Of a DNA stretch of 64,000 nt, positions 43,290 through 53,408 are shown piece by piece. Source of the DNA: Streptococcus porcinus (GTDB lineage: Bacteria; Bacillota; Bacilli; Lactobacillales; Streptococcaceae); assembly GCF_900475415.1 (NCBI RefSeq), contig NZ_LS483388.1, forward strand, positions 482,001 to 546,000, in the 5' to 3' direction. Numbering within the stretch: position 1 is the stretch's first letter; each line of letters begins with the position of its first letter. Below the pieces are notes generated by a model that saw only the letters and a program-made list of their open reading frames with translations, made no database searches and was not told the DNA's origin. The position numbers and the translations under genes were made by a program.

Positions 43290-44657
43290 ATGGCTAGAAA
43301 TGGCTTTTTTACTGGTTTGGATATAGGAACTAGCTCGATTAAAGTACTTGTTGCAGAGTTTATTTCAGGTGAAATGAATGTTATCGGTGTTAGCAATGTC
43401 CCTAGTACAGGCGTAAAAGATGGAATAATTATTGATATTGAAGCTGCTGCAGTAGCCATTAAAACAGCAGTTGAGCAAGCAGAAGAAAAAGCAGGAATGG
43501 CTATTGATAAGATTAATGTTGGTCTTCCAGCAAATCTTCTACAAATTGAACCGACACAAGGTATGATACCAGTACCAAGCGAATCAAAAGAAATAAAAGA
43601 TGAAGATGTCGATAGTGTTGTTAAATCTGCTTTAACTAAAAGTATTACGCCTGAACGTGAAGTTATTTCTTTAGTTCCAGAGGAATTCATTGTAGATGGT
43701 TTCCAAGGGATTCGTGATCCACGTGGTATGATGGGGATTCGCTTAGAGATGCGTGGGTTGATTTATACTGGTCCAAGTACTATCTTGCACAACTTACGTA
43801 AAACGGTCGAACGTGCGGGGATTAAAGTCGAAAATATCATTATCACTCCTCTTGCAATGGCTAGATCAGTTTTAAATGAAGGTGAGCGTGAATTTGGTGC
43901 TACTGTTATTGATATGGGTGGCGGCCAAACTACGGTTGCCTCAATGCGCGCCCAAGAATTGCAATACACTAATATTTATTCTGAGGGTGGAGACTACATT
44001 ACCAAGGATATTTCAAAAGTTTTAAAAACATCCATGTCTATCGCTGAAGCTTTGAAATTTAACTTCGGTCAAGCAAATGTCAACGAAGCAAGTTTGACTG
44101 AAACGGTTAAGGTGGATGTTGTAGGCAGCGATGAGCCTGTGGAGGTCACTGAACGCTATCTATCTGAAATTATCTCAGCGCGTATCCGTCACATTTTAGA
44201 CCGTGTTAAACAGGATTTAGACCGTGGCCGTCTTTTAGAATTACCTGGTGGGATTGTGCTAATCGGTGGTGGAGCAATTGTTCCAGGAGTAGTTGATATT
44301 GCTCAGGAAATCTTTGGAACTAATGTTAAACTACACGTTCCTAATCAAGTTGGTATCCGTAATCCAATGTTTGCTAATGTCATTAGTTTAGTCGAATATG
44401 TTGGTAAAATGTCAGAAGTTGATGTTTTAGCACAAGGTGCAGTTACTGGTGAAGAATTGTTGCGTAGAAAACCAATTGATTTTAATGGTCAAGAACCTTA
44501 TATACCACCCTATAATGAGCCTAGAAATGCACAGACGGCTAATTATAACAGTTCGCAACATGATGCACCTGTTGATATTGACAAACAAGCATCAGCTGAG
44601 CCAAAACCTGGCTTAGGCGAACGGGTTCGTGGTATTTTTGGAAGTATGTTTGACTAG
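43290..44657 (+). CDS. ftsA: Cell division protein FtsA
   Basis: Actin-like protein that tethers FtsZ to the membrane and recruits the divisome. 455 residues. Phosphate-binding loop FTGLDIGTSSIKV at the N-terminus, a second nucleotide motif at VIDMGGGQTT (about 205-214), and the C-terminal amphipathic membrane helix GLGERVRGIFGSMF. An Asn/Gln-rich linker precedes that helix, as in other streptococci. It is the first gene of the ftsA-ftsZ-yggS-sepF-ylmG-ylmH-divIVA division cluster. Confidence 0.97.
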   Translation: MARNGFFTGLDIGTSSIKVLVAEFISGEMNVIGVSNVPSTGVKDGIIIDIEAAAVAIKTAVEQAEEKAGMAIDKINVGLPANLLQIEPTQGMIPVPSESKEIKDEDVDSVVKSALTKSITPEREVISLVPEEFIVDGFQGIRDPRGMMGIRLEMRGLIYTGPSTILHNLRKTVERAGIKVENIIITPLAMARSVLNEGEREFGATVIDMGGGQTTVASMRAQELQYTNIYSEGGDYITKDISKVLKTSMSIAEALKFNFGQANVNEASLTETVKVDVVGSDEPVEVTERYLSEIISARIRHILDRVKQDLDRGRLLELPGGIVLIGGGAIVPGVVDIAQEIFGTNVKLHVPNQVGIRNPMFANVISLVEYVGKMSEVDVLAQGAVTGEELLRRKPIDFNGQEPYIPPYNEPRNAQTANYNSSQHDAPVDIDKQASAEPKPGLGERVRGIFGSMFD

Positions 44658-44701
44658 TTATTTTATGAAATAATTGTGTTTAAAAGATAGTAATAAAGTG
44701 A

Positions 44702-46030
<1,329 letters not shown>

Positions 46031-46038
46031 ACTAATCA

Positions 46039-46710
46039 ATGAATCTTGAACAAAATAAAAAAACTATTTTTGAACAAGTCCATAAAGCATGTATTGCAGC
46101 TGACCGTTTAGAGGAAAGTGTAAAGGTAGTAGCTGTTACCAAACATGTAGATATTTCTACTGCAAGTGCTTTACTTGATAATGGAGTAAAGCATCTAGCA
46201 GAAAATCGTGTGGATAAATTTTTAGAAAAATACGACGCTTTAAAGGATCGAGATGTTACTTGGCATCTCATTGGCAGTCTCCAAAGACGTAAAGTAAAAG
46301 ATGTCATTAATCGTGTTGACTACTTTCACGCTTTGGACTCTCTAAACTTGGCTAAAGAAATTCAAAAGCGTGCTGATCACCCTATTAATTGCTTTTTGCA
46401 AGTTAATATTTCTGGTGAAAAAAGTAAACATGGTTTCTCTCCTGATGAAGTGAATTTAGTTCTTCCGCAGATTGCTGAGTTGAACAAGATTCGTTTGGTT
46501 GGATTGATGACCATGGCTCCACTAGATGCAGATTCAGAAATCATTCATGACATTTTTGAACAGGCCAAACAATTAAGACAAGAATTGCAACAACAGGACA
46601 GAAAGAATATGCCCTTTACGGAGTTAAGCATGGGAATGAGTAATGATTATGAAATCGCTATTCAGCACGGTGCAACTTTCGTGCGTATTGGAACTTCTTT
46701 CTTTAAGTAA
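46039..46710 (+). CDS. yggS: YggS/YlmE family pyridoxal-phosphate-binding protein
   Basis: 223 residues, single-domain alanine-racemase-like barrel. The PLP Lys is in VAVTKHVD (near residue 35), with HLIGSLQRRK and SMGMSNDYEIAI phosphate-binding segments near the C-terminus. It buffers free PLP and affects amino-acid balance. No enzymatic activity is known. The start lies 8 nt after the ftsZ stop. Linkage to ftsZ and sepF is conserved in Firmicutes. Confidence 0.93.
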   Translation: MNLEQNKKTIFEQVHKACIAADRLEESVKVVAVTKHVDISTASALLDNGVKHLAENRVDKFLEKYDALKDRDVTWHLIGSLQRRKVKDVINRVDYFHALDSLNLAKEIQKRADHPINCFLQVNISGEKSKHGFSPDEVNLVLPQIAELNKIRLVGLMTMAPLDADSEIIHDIFEQAKQLRQELQQQDRKNMPFTELSMGMSNDYEIAIQHGATFVRIGTSFFK

Positions 46711-46722
46711 TGGAGAAAAAAG

Positions 46723-47370
46723 ATGGCATTTAAGGATACAATTAATAAAGTGGTATCTTACTTTGATACTGATGACGTCAGTGAAGTGGAAGAAGATGTT
46801 CCAGTTCAGCAAGTAGAGGAGCAACAGAGTCAAAGACCACATCAAACTGCTCGACAGAGCTCTCAACAGCAGATAGTTAATAAAACAAACCAGCCTTCGA
46901 ATAGACCAGTTCAACCTAGTCGTAATTATAAGGCAGAGCAACAACCTCTTCCTAACTATCAATCACAAGTACGCTCTAATCCCTCAGATACATCAGAACG
47001 CAGACAAACTCAGTACGGTTCGGGTTCACATGTAAAAAAACAAGATATCTTGTCAGAGGGCTCAAGAGTTGAACAAACAAGGATTGCTTTGAAGTATCCT
47101 AAGAAGTATGAAGATGCTCAAGAAATTGTTGATTTACTTATTGAAAATGAATGTGTTTTGATAGATTTTCAGTATATGTTAGATGCTCAAGCGAGACGTT
47201 GCTTAGATTTTATTGATGGTGCTAGTAAAGTTTTATATGGTTCACTACAAAAAGTTGGTTCGTCAATGTATCTATTGACCCCTTCTAATGTATCTGTTAA
47301 TATTGAAGATATGAATATTCCAAATACTAACCAAGATTTTGGTTATGATTTTGATATGAAGAGACGTTAA
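46723..47370 (+). CDS. sepF: Cell division protein SepF
   Basis: 215 residues. An N-terminal amphipathic membrane-binding segment ([14 protein letters not shown]), a long Gln/Ser/Pro-rich linker (about 20-125), and the C-terminal SepF domain (about 128-205) with [20 protein letters not shown]. SepF polymerises into rings, binds the FtsZ tail and acts as an alternative membrane anchor for the Z ring. The ribosome binding site TGGAGAAA overlaps the yggS end. Confidence 0.95.
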   Translation: MAFKDTINKVVSYFDTDDVSEVEEDVPVQQVEEQQSQRPHQTARQSSQQQIVNKTNQPSNRPVQPSRNYKAEQQPLPNYQSQVRSNPSDTSERRQTQYGSGSHVKKQDILSEGSRVEQTRIALKYPKKYEDAQEIVDLLIENECVLIDFQYMLDAQARRCLDFIDGASKVLYGSLQKVGSSMYLLTPSNVSVNIEDMNIPNTNQDFGYDFDMKRR

Positions 47371-47372
47371 TT

Positions 47373-47630
47373 ATGATAGTTATTTTAGTTATCGTTCTCA
47401 ACTTGATTAAGGTTTATTCATACCTTTTACTTGGTTATGCCTTACTATCGTGGTTTCCAGGCGCTTATGATACTTGGTTAGGCCGTTTCATTTGTCAATT
47501 AGTTGAACCTGTTTTACAGCCATTTAGAAAATTACCGCTACAATTTGCAGGTATCGATTTTACAGTTTTCGTGGTTATGATTGCTCTCAATTTTTTAAGT
47601 AATTTTTTGATAAGACTACTGGTAGGATGA
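47373..47630 (+). CDS. ylmG: YggT/YlmG family membrane protein
   Basis: 85 residues with two membrane helices (about 2-24 and 60-82) and the family motif SWFPGAYDTWLGRFICQLVE-like central loop leading to PVLQPFRKLP. It belongs to the YggT family, whose bacterial and chloroplast members influence nucleoid distribution and osmotic behaviour. The exact role is unknown. It starts 2 nt after sepF and overlaps ylmH by 4 nt (ATGA). Confidence 0.9.
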   Translation: MIVILVIVLNLIKVYSYLLLGYALLSWFPGAYDTWLGRFICQLVEPVLQPFRKLPLQFAGIDFTVFVVMIALNFLSNFLIRLLVG

Positions 47631-48415
47631 CAACAAAAGATTTTAAACAACATTTTCATCCAAGTGAAACTCCCTTTATTGAAAAAATACAAGATATTAT
47701 TCGGCGTGTTGAGGATTCTTATTCTTTTTATCTGACTGAATTTTTGAATCCAAGGCAAGTAGAGATACTTAAAATACTAGTAGCAAGTTCTGATCTTCAA
47801 TGCTTCTCGTCAAGTGATTTTTACCATACCGAATATGGACGTGTAATTATTGCACCCGATTATTATCATTTAAATGAATGTGATTTTGCACTTGCAATTG
47901 TTGACATAAGCTATAATGCTAAATTTAACACAATAAAACATGCTCAAATATTAGGTGCTTTTATTCATGAATTAGGCATTCAAAGGAGTTTATTAGGTGA
48001 TATTTTAGTAGCACCTGGACATGCTCAAGTAATGACAACAAAATCAATGCTTTCTTACGCCATAACAAATATTTCGAAAATTGCTAGGGCTAGTGTGAAT
48101 TTGAAAGAGGGTTCGTTAGAAGACCTTATTCAGGCTAATGTTGATGAGAAACACTTAGAATTGCTTCTTTCGAGTTTTAGACTGGATACCTTGATTGCTA
48201 ATGTTTTTAAGCTATCAAGAAGTCAGGCCATCAAATTAGTCGAGTCTGAAAAAGTAAAAATCAATTACCGGGTTTCAAGAAAAGCTTCAGACTTACTTGT
48301 AATTGGTGATTTGATTAGTGTTAGAGGCTTTGGGAGGTTTCAACTTTTACAGGATAATGGTTTAACCAAAAATGGAAAGTACAAACTTACAATAAGCAAA
48401 ACAATGCAAAAATAA
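47627..48415 (+). CDS. ylmH: YlmH family S4-domain RNA-binding protein
   Basis: 262 residues. The N-terminal 170 residues form the YlmH-specific domain. The last 75 contain an S4 RNA-binding domain (LDTLIANVFKLSRSQAIKLVESEKV...). Recent work in Bacillus links YlmH to rescue of stalled ribosomes through peptidyl-tRNA. A division role is suggested only by its place between sepF and divIVA. ATG overlaps the ylmG stop, so translation is coupled. Confidence 0.9.
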   Translation: MTTKDFKQHFHPSETPFIEKIQDIIRRVEDSYSFYLTEFLNPRQVEILKILVASSDLQCFSSSDFYHTEYGRVIIAPDYYHLNECDFALAIVDISYNAKFNTIKHAQILGAFIHELGIQRSLLGDILVAPGHAQVMTTKSMLSYAITNISKIARASVNLKEGSLEDLIQANVDEKHLELLLSSFRLDTLIANVFKLSRSQAIKLVESEKVKINYRVSRKASDLLVIGDLISVRGFGRFQLLQDNGLTKNGKYKLTISKTMQK

Positions 48416-48424
48416 GGAGATACA

Positions 48425-49192
48425 ATGGCACTTACAGCACTTGAAATTAAAGATAAAACATTTAAAACAAAATTACGCGGTTATAGTGAAGAAGAAGTTA
48501 ATGAATTTTTAGATATCGTTGTCGATGATTATGAAGCTCTTGTTAAGAAAAACCGTGAGCAAGAAGCGAAAATCAAAACTCTTGAAGAAAAATTAGCTTA
48601 CTTTGATGAAATGAAAGAATCACTAAGTCAGTCCGTTATTCTTGCACAAGAAACTGCTGAAAAAGTAAAGGCATCTGCCAATGCTGAAGCAAGTAACTTG
48701 GTAAGTAAGGCTAATTATGATGCACAGCATCTCTTAGATGAGTCAAAAGCAAAGGCTAACCAAATGTTGCGTGATGCTACTGATGAAGCGAAAAGAGTTG
48801 CAGTTGAAACTGAAGAATTGAAACGTCAAACACGTGTTTTCCACCAACGTCTAATTTCATCTATTGAGTCTCAACTAAGTTTATCAAATTCCCCAGAATG
48901 GGATGAGTTATTGCAACCCACAGCTATTTACCTTCAAAATTCTGATGCCGCTTTCAAAGAAGTTGTTAAAGAAGTTCTTGACGAAGATATTCCAGAAACA
49001 AATGATAGTGCATCCTTTGATGCAACTCGCCAATTTTCGCCAGAGGAAATGGCTGAGCTTCAACGACGAGTTGATGAAAGTAATAAAGAGCTTGAATCTT
49101 CTGAGTTTGCAAAAAATGATCATTCCGATTATTCAGATTCAGTAATCAACCTTAATGAAACACAAACTTTTAAATTAAATATTGAAGATTAA
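48425..49192 (+). CDS. divIVA: Cell division initiation/polarity protein DivIVA
   Basis: 255 residues. The conserved N-terminal lipid-binding domain (ALEIKDKTFKTKLRGYSEEEVNEFLD-type, residues about 4-30) is followed by a long coiled coil (about 30-160) and an acidic C-terminal tail. DivIVA binds curved membrane at the septum and poles and directs peripheral cell-wall synthesis in streptococci. It starts 9 nt after ylmH behind AAGGAGA and is the last gene of the division cluster. The ileS leader follows. Confidence 0.95.
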   Translation: MALTALEIKDKTFKTKLRGYSEEEVNEFLDIVVDDYEALVKKNREQEAKIKTLEEKLAYFDEMKESLSQSVILAQETAEKVKASANAEASNLVSKANYDAQHLLDESKAKANQMLRDATDEAKRVAVETEELKRQTRVFHQRLISSIESQLSLSNSPEWDELLQPTAIYLQNSDAAFKEVVKEVLDEDIPETNDSASFDATRQFSPEEMAELQRRVDESNKELESSEFAKNDHSDYSDSVINLNETQTFKLNIED

Positions 49193-49204
49193 GAAAAACA
49201 CGAT

Positions 49205-49440
49205 TATTTAATCAATAGTTACAGCAAGCAGATGATGATGAGAGATCTGTATTCCCTTGATTAATAATTATCATTTTCAATCATTCTAACTGAAATCTAG
49301 TAAGTTAGGAGGTGGGCTCACCTTACGAGCAAAGAGGGAATGATGCTTGGCATTATTCTAAACTAAGGTGGTACCACGAGCTTTCGTCCTTTGGATAGAT
49401 GAAGGCTTTTTTATTTTTACAAATAAGCAGAAACAAAAGG
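49205..49440 (+). promoter_or_regulatory. T-box leader of ileS (tRNA-Ile sensing)
   Basis: The T-box sequence AAGGTGGTACCACG is at 49365-49378. It is followed by a terminator stem (49380-49388 with 49398-49406) and a T run. Stem III (GAATGATG/CATTATTC) lies at about 49339-49358. A GAA-ATC segment at 49292-49297 is a likely isoleucine specifier (ATC). Uncharged tRNA-Ile would favour the antiterminator and ileS transcription. Confidence 0.92.
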
Positions 49441-49451
49441 AGACGCTTTAT

Positions 49452-52253
49452 ATGAAACTAAAAGAAACACTCAACCTTGGGAAAACAGGTTTTCCAATGC
49501 GAGCTGGCTTACCAAATAAAGAGCCACAGTGGCAAAAAACATGGGAAGAAGCAGATATTTACAAAAAACGTCAAGAGCTTAATGAAGGTAAACCTTCTTT
49601 TCACTTGCATGATGGTCCGCCCTATGCCAATGGGAATATCCACGTTGGACATGCCTTAAATAAGATTTCTAAAGATATTATTGTAAGGGCTAAATCTATG
49701 TCTGGTTATCAAGCTCCCTATGTGCCAGGTTGGGATACACATGGCCTACCAATTGAGCAAGTCTTGGCTAAAAAAGGTGTTAAACGCAAAGAAATGGATT
49801 TGGCTGAATACCTTGACATGTGTCGTGATTATGCTATGTCACAAGTTGAAAAGCAAAGAGAAGACTTCAAGCGTCTAGGTGTTTCTGCTGATTGGGATAA
49901 CCCATATATCACCCTAATGCCAGAATATGAAGCAAATCAAATTCGTGTTTTCGGGGCAATGGCTGATAAAGGTTATATCTATCGTGGAGCAAAGCCAGTT
50001 TACTGGTCTTGGTCATCTGAGTCTGCTTTGGCTGAAGCTGAAATTGAATATCATGATATAGATTCAATGTCTCTTTACTATGCCAATAAAGTTAAAAATG
50101 GTAAAGGTATACTAGATACAGATACTTATATTGTTGTTTGGACAACAACTCCTTTCACTGTAACAGCTTCGCGCGGATTGACTGTCGGTCCAGATTTGGA
50201 TTATGTTCTTGTTCGTCCTGAAGGAAAAGTTCAGAAATATTTAGTTGCAGAAGGTTTGCTAGATAGTCTAGCAAGCAAGTTTGGTTGGGTAGAATTTGAG
50301 ACATTAGCACATTATAAAGGTAAAGATTTAGAATTTATCGAAACAGAACATCCTTGGGATACAGAAGTTACAGAATATGTCATTCTTGGTGATCATGTAA
50401 CGCTAGATTCAGGGACAGGAATTGTCCATACTGCTCCTGGTTTTGGTGAAGATGACTATAATGTCGGTGTTAAGTATAAACTAGAGGTAGCAGTAACAGT
50501 TGACGAACGTGGCATAATGATGGAAAATGCTGGACCTGATTTCCAAGGAAAATTCTATGATAAAGTCACACCAATTGTTCAAGAAAAATTAGGAGACCTT
50601 CTATTAGCAAGTGAGCTTATAAATCACTCATATCCATTTGACTGGCGTACTAAGAAACCAATTATCTGGCGTGCTGTGCCGCAATGGTTTGCCTCAGTAT
50701 CACGCTTTCGCGAAGAAATATTAGCAGAAATTGAAAAGACAGACTTCCACCCAGCATGGGGGAAAACACGTCTTTATAACATGATTCGTGATCGCGGTGA
50801 TTGGGTTATCTCTCGTCAGAGAGCTTGGGGTGTTCCTTTGCCTATTTTTTATGCAGAAGATGGTACAGCAATCATGTCTAAAGAGGTTACGGACCATGTA
50901 GCTAACCTCTTTGAAAAAGAAGGATCCATCATTTGGTGGAAAAAGGATGCTAAGGAGCTCTTACCAGAAGGTTTTTCACACCCAGGTTCTCCCAATGGAG
51001 TGTTTACAAAAGAAACAGATATCATGGACGTATGGTTTGATTCTGGCTCATCTTGGAATGGTGTTATGAATGCTCGCGATAACCTAACCTATCCTGCCGA
51101 CCTCTATTTAGAAGGATCAGACCAGTACCGAGGATGGTTTAATTCATCATTAATTACCTCTGTTGCCGTGAATGGGCACGCTCCATATAAAGCCATTTTA
51201 TCCCAAGGGTTTGTTCTTGACGGAAAAGGCGAAAAAATGTCTAAATCTAAAGGGAATACCATTTTACCTAGTGATGTTACTAAACAGTATGGTGCGGAAA
51301 TTCTTCGTCTTTGGGTAACCTCAGTGGATACTGATAACGATGTCCGTGTCTCTATGGATATCTTAGGACAGGTTTCTGAAACTTATCGTAAAATCAGAAA
51401 TACTCTTCGTTTCTTAATTGCTAATACTTCAGATTTTAATCCTAACCTTGATACGGTTCCTTTTGAAAACTTATCTGCAGCTGATAAGTATATGACAATC
51501 AAATTTAATAAACTGGTAGAAGTTTTCCATGACGCATATAACTCATATGATTTTATGGCTATTTATAAGGCTGTGGTAAACTTTGTTACAGTTGATTTAT
51601 CAGCTTTCTACTTGGACTTTGCAAAAGATGTTGTTTACATTGAGGCTACTAATAGTCATCAACGTCGTGCAATGCAAACAGTCTTTTATGATATCTTAGT
51701 TAAGATTACTAAACTATTAACACCAATTCTACCGCATACTGCTGAAGAGATTTGGTCTTATCTAGAGTTTGAAGAAGAAGAATTTGTACAACTAAGTGAG
51801 TTACCAGTTGCGGAATCATTCAATGGTCAAGATGATATTTTAGATGCTTGGGAAGCCTTTATGTTATTGCGAAACCAAGCTCAAAAAGCCTTAGAAGAAG
51901 CTCGTAATGCTAAAGTTATTGGTAAGTCTCTTGAAGCGCATTTAACAATCTATGCTAGCGCGGAAATAAAAACGCTTTTAAATGCTTTGGATAGTGATGT
52001 AGCACTTCTATTAATTGTTTCACAATTAACAATTACTAACTTAGAGGAAGCACCAGCGAGCGCAGTAGCATTTGATGGAGTAGCTTTCACTGTTGAACGT
52101 GCTATTGGTGAAGTCTGCGAACGTTCTCGTCGTATTGATCCAACAACGAGAATGCGTTCATACAATGCCTTCGTTTGTGATGCAAGTGCCAAAATTATTG
52201 AAGAAAACTTCCCAGAAGCAGTTATTGAAGGCTTTGAAGATTCTGATAAATAG
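49452..52253 (+). CDS. ileS: Isoleucyl-tRNA synthetase
   Basis: Charges tRNA-Ile with isoleucine and edits valine. 933 residues, class I. HIGH motif as HVGH (64-67), CP1 editing domain with WTTTPFT, and KMSKS at 595-599. The usual C-terminal zinc finger C-x2-C-x16-C-x2-C is half lost: Cys889 and Cys909 remain, while both partner positions (892, 912) are Ser. I choose ATG 49452 ([10 protein letters not shown]) with AAAAGGAGA upstream. Earlier in-frame codons would place the start inside the T-box. Controlled by the T-box leader. Confidence 0.97.
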   Translation: MKLKETLNLGKTGFPMRAGLPNKEPQWQKTWEEADIYKKRQELNEGKPSFHLHDGPPYANGNIHVGHALNKISKDIIVRAKSMSGYQAPYVPGWDTHGLPIEQVLAKKGVKRKEMDLAEYLDMCRDYAMSQVEKQREDFKRLGVSADWDNPYITLMPEYEANQIRVFGAMADKGYIYRGAKPVYWSWSSESALAEAEIEYHDIDSMSLYYANKVKNGKGILDTDTYIVVWTTTPFTVTASRGLTVGPDLDYVLVRPEGKVQKYLVAEGLLDSLASKFGWVEFETLAHYKGKDLEFIETEHPWDTEVTEYVILGDHVTLDSGTGIVHTAPGFGEDDYNVGVKYKLEVAVTVDERGIMMENAGPDFQGKFYDKVTPIVQEKLGDLLLASELINHSYPFDWRTKKPIIWRAVPQWFASVSRFREEILAEIEKTDFHPAWGKTRLYNMIRDRGDWVISRQRAWGVPLPIFYAEDGTAIMSKEVTDHVANLFEKEGSIIWWKKDAKELLPEGFSHPGSPNGVFTKETDIMDVWFDSGSSWNGVMNARDNLTYPADLYLEGSDQYRGWFNSSLITSVAVNGHAPYKAILSQGFVLDGKGEKMSKSKGNTILPSDVTKQYGAEILRLWVTSVDTDNDVRVSMDILGQVSETYRKIRNTLRFLIANTSDFNPNLDTVPFENLSAADKYMTIKFNKLVEVFHDAYNSYDFMAIYKAVVNFVTVDLSAFYLDFAKDVVYIEATNSHQRRAMQTVFYDILVKITKLLTPILPHTAEEIWSYLEFEEEEFVQLSELPVAESFNGQDDILDAWEAFMLLRNQAQKALEEARNAKVIGKSLEAHLTIYASAEIKTLLNALDSDVALLLIVSQLTITNLEEAPASAVAFDGVAFTVERAIGEVCERSRRIDPTTRMRSYNAFVCDASAKIIEENFPEAVIEGFEDSDK

Positions 52254-52255
52254 TC

Positions 52256-52295
52256 TAAACATTAACTAAGTTAATAAGCTTAGTCAATGTTTAGG
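52256..52295 (+). terminator. Long hairpin after ileS
   Basis: 16-bp arms (52256-52271 with 52280-52295) with one mismatch and an 8-nt loop. No clear T run follows, so it may be an mRNA 3'-end stabiliser or a weak terminator. Confidence 0.5.
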
Positions 52296-52320
52296 TAAAT
52301 AAAGCACTTTTTATAAACTG

Positions 52321-52366
52321 CACCCCAAAAGTTAGATAAAAGTCTAACGCTTGGGGTGTTTTTTTG
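52321..52366 (+). terminator. IS-like palindromic terminator (CACCCCAA...TTGGGGTG)
   Basis: Stem 52321-52336 with 52343-52358, with a 2x2 mismatch inside, followed by a long T run. The sequence TGCACCCCAAAAGTTAGA resembles the ends of streptococcal IS3-family elements, as I recall them, but no transposase is present. Confidence 0.65.
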
Positions 52367-52432
52367 TTTTCGACTGGATTGATGCAGATACTCTGATAAT
52401 GGCTAGTTAAAGAAAGAAGTTATTTACTGGCA

Positions 52433-52484
52433 TTATAAAGGCCTCAAAAAGTTGAATTTACTTAACTTTTTGAGGCCTTTATAA
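52433..52484. terminator. 21-bp perfect hairpin between ileS and DUF1827
   Basis: Arms 52433-52453 and 52464-52484 are perfectly complementary with a 10-nt loop, centred on AAAGGCCTCAAAAAG. It lies between convergent genes and probably ends transcription in both directions. Confidence 0.75.
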
Positions 52485-52500
52485 ATATGAGAAATCTGCT

Positions 52501-52803
52501 TTATTCTTTAATTTGGAAAGATATTTCAATCAAATTGTTAGTGTGCAGTGTTTTTGATTGACCAGGAATAACCAACTCAGGATTAATTTTTCGTTTAAGG
52601 AAAAAGTGACGAATAGTATTTAATTCCTCATCTTTGATAGCACGATATTTATTGGAAATTAAAAGTTCATAATGTGTGGGTGCTTTCGTAAACACGACAT
52701 CAGTATTTCCTGCTGAGTAGACCTCAACCAACTGTGCATCTGTATTTCGTAGTTGATTCTGAACAAGTTCAGGATGACTGCTTGTTGTATTGATTAATCT
52801 CAT
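52501..52803 (-). CDS. DUF1827 family protein
   Basis: 100 residues, no signal peptide or membrane helix, matching the DUF1827 family of lactic acid bacteria (MRLINTTSSHPELVQNQL at the start). Function is unknown. Start taken at the ATG at 52803 with GGAGG just upstream, rather than four codons earlier. It lies downstream of a NUDIX gene and clpE on the same strand, the conserved streptococcal order. Confidence 0.8.
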   Translation of the reverse strand: MRLINTTSSHPELVQNQLRNTDAQLVEVYSAGNTDVVFTKAPTHYELLISNKYRAIKDEELNTIRHFFLKRKINPELVIPGQSKTLHTNNLIEISFQIKE

Positions 52804-52849
52804 ATTACCCTCCAAATTGATTTTATATATAACATTATTAGTGCAAGAA

Positions 52850-53296
52850 CTAATGATGGTGTTTTTGCCATTCTAGAACACCCCATTTGTGACTCCCTCT
52901 TTTTAAGAGGTCAATGGCTTCTTCAATTGGAAACCATGCTAGATTATTAAAGTCTTCTAAAGGATCACATACCCTGTGATAGTCCGTTACTTCATAGAGG
53001 TGGGCGGGATTATGATAGTAGGTATCGCGATGACGAGAGTAGAAATACTCATCTGCTTGTCCATAATAGTAGCCTATTTCTGCTGAAAAACCAAGTTCCT
53101 CCAATAACTCCCTTTCAAGAGCTGTAGTATGATTTTCTCCATATTCTATTTCACCACCAGGTAAGAACCAAGATCCATTTGGGGCCTGTACTAAAATAAT
53201 TTTATCATTTTTTTGATTGGGAATAATTGCATAAACACCATAACGGGTCTGATAGCTTTTTTGATCACTTTTTTCACCGAAAACTGGGACTGTCAT
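52850..53296 (-). CDS. NUDIX hydrolase
   Basis: 148 residues. The NUDIX box G-x5-E-x7-R-E-x2-E-E-x-G is complete (from GEIEYGEN to ELLEELGF, about residues 48-70). It hydrolyses a nucleoside diphosphate linked to another group. MutT-like cleaning of oxidised nucleotides is possible, but the substrate is not evident. I choose ATG 53296 (MTVPVFGEKS) with AAAGGAGGG upstream. The longer frame to 53368 lacks a ribosome binding site. Confidence 0.88.
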   Translation of the reverse strand: MTVPVFGEKSDQKSYQTRYGVYAIIPNQKNDKIILVQAPNGSWFLPGGEIEYGENHTTALERELLEELGFSAEIGYYYGQADEYFYSRHRDTYYHNPAHLYEVTDYHRVCDPLEDFNNLAWFPIEEAIDLLKRGSHKWGVLEWQKHHH

Positions 53297-53370
53297 AAGC
53301 TCCCTCCTTTTTACTATTATACTAAAAATTAATTGATTTAACTTATTAAAATGTGTATTTTTGATCAAAA

Positions 53371-53402
53371 ATTAATAAAAAGAGTGCTATCTTTAGCACT
53401 CT
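53371..53402 (-). terminator. clpE terminator
   Basis: Perfect 9-bp stem AGAGTGCTA/TAGCACTCT (53381-53402). On the minus strand it is followed by TTTTATTAATTTTT. Confidence 0.85.
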
Positions 53403-53408
53403 GGTATA

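Noticed and set aside
43196..43690. Minus-strand frame of 164 codons over the ftsA promoter and start
   Set aside because: Ser/Ile-rich antisense shadow of ftsA. It runs through the divIB terminator and ftsA promoter.
52321..52366. Intact insertion sequence near ileS
   Set aside because: Only an IS-end-like palindrome is present, with no transposase frame and no flanking target duplication.
53294..53368. Longer start for the NUDIX protein
   Set aside because: The extra 24 residues have no ribosome binding site, while ATG 53296 has a strong AAAGGAGGG site.
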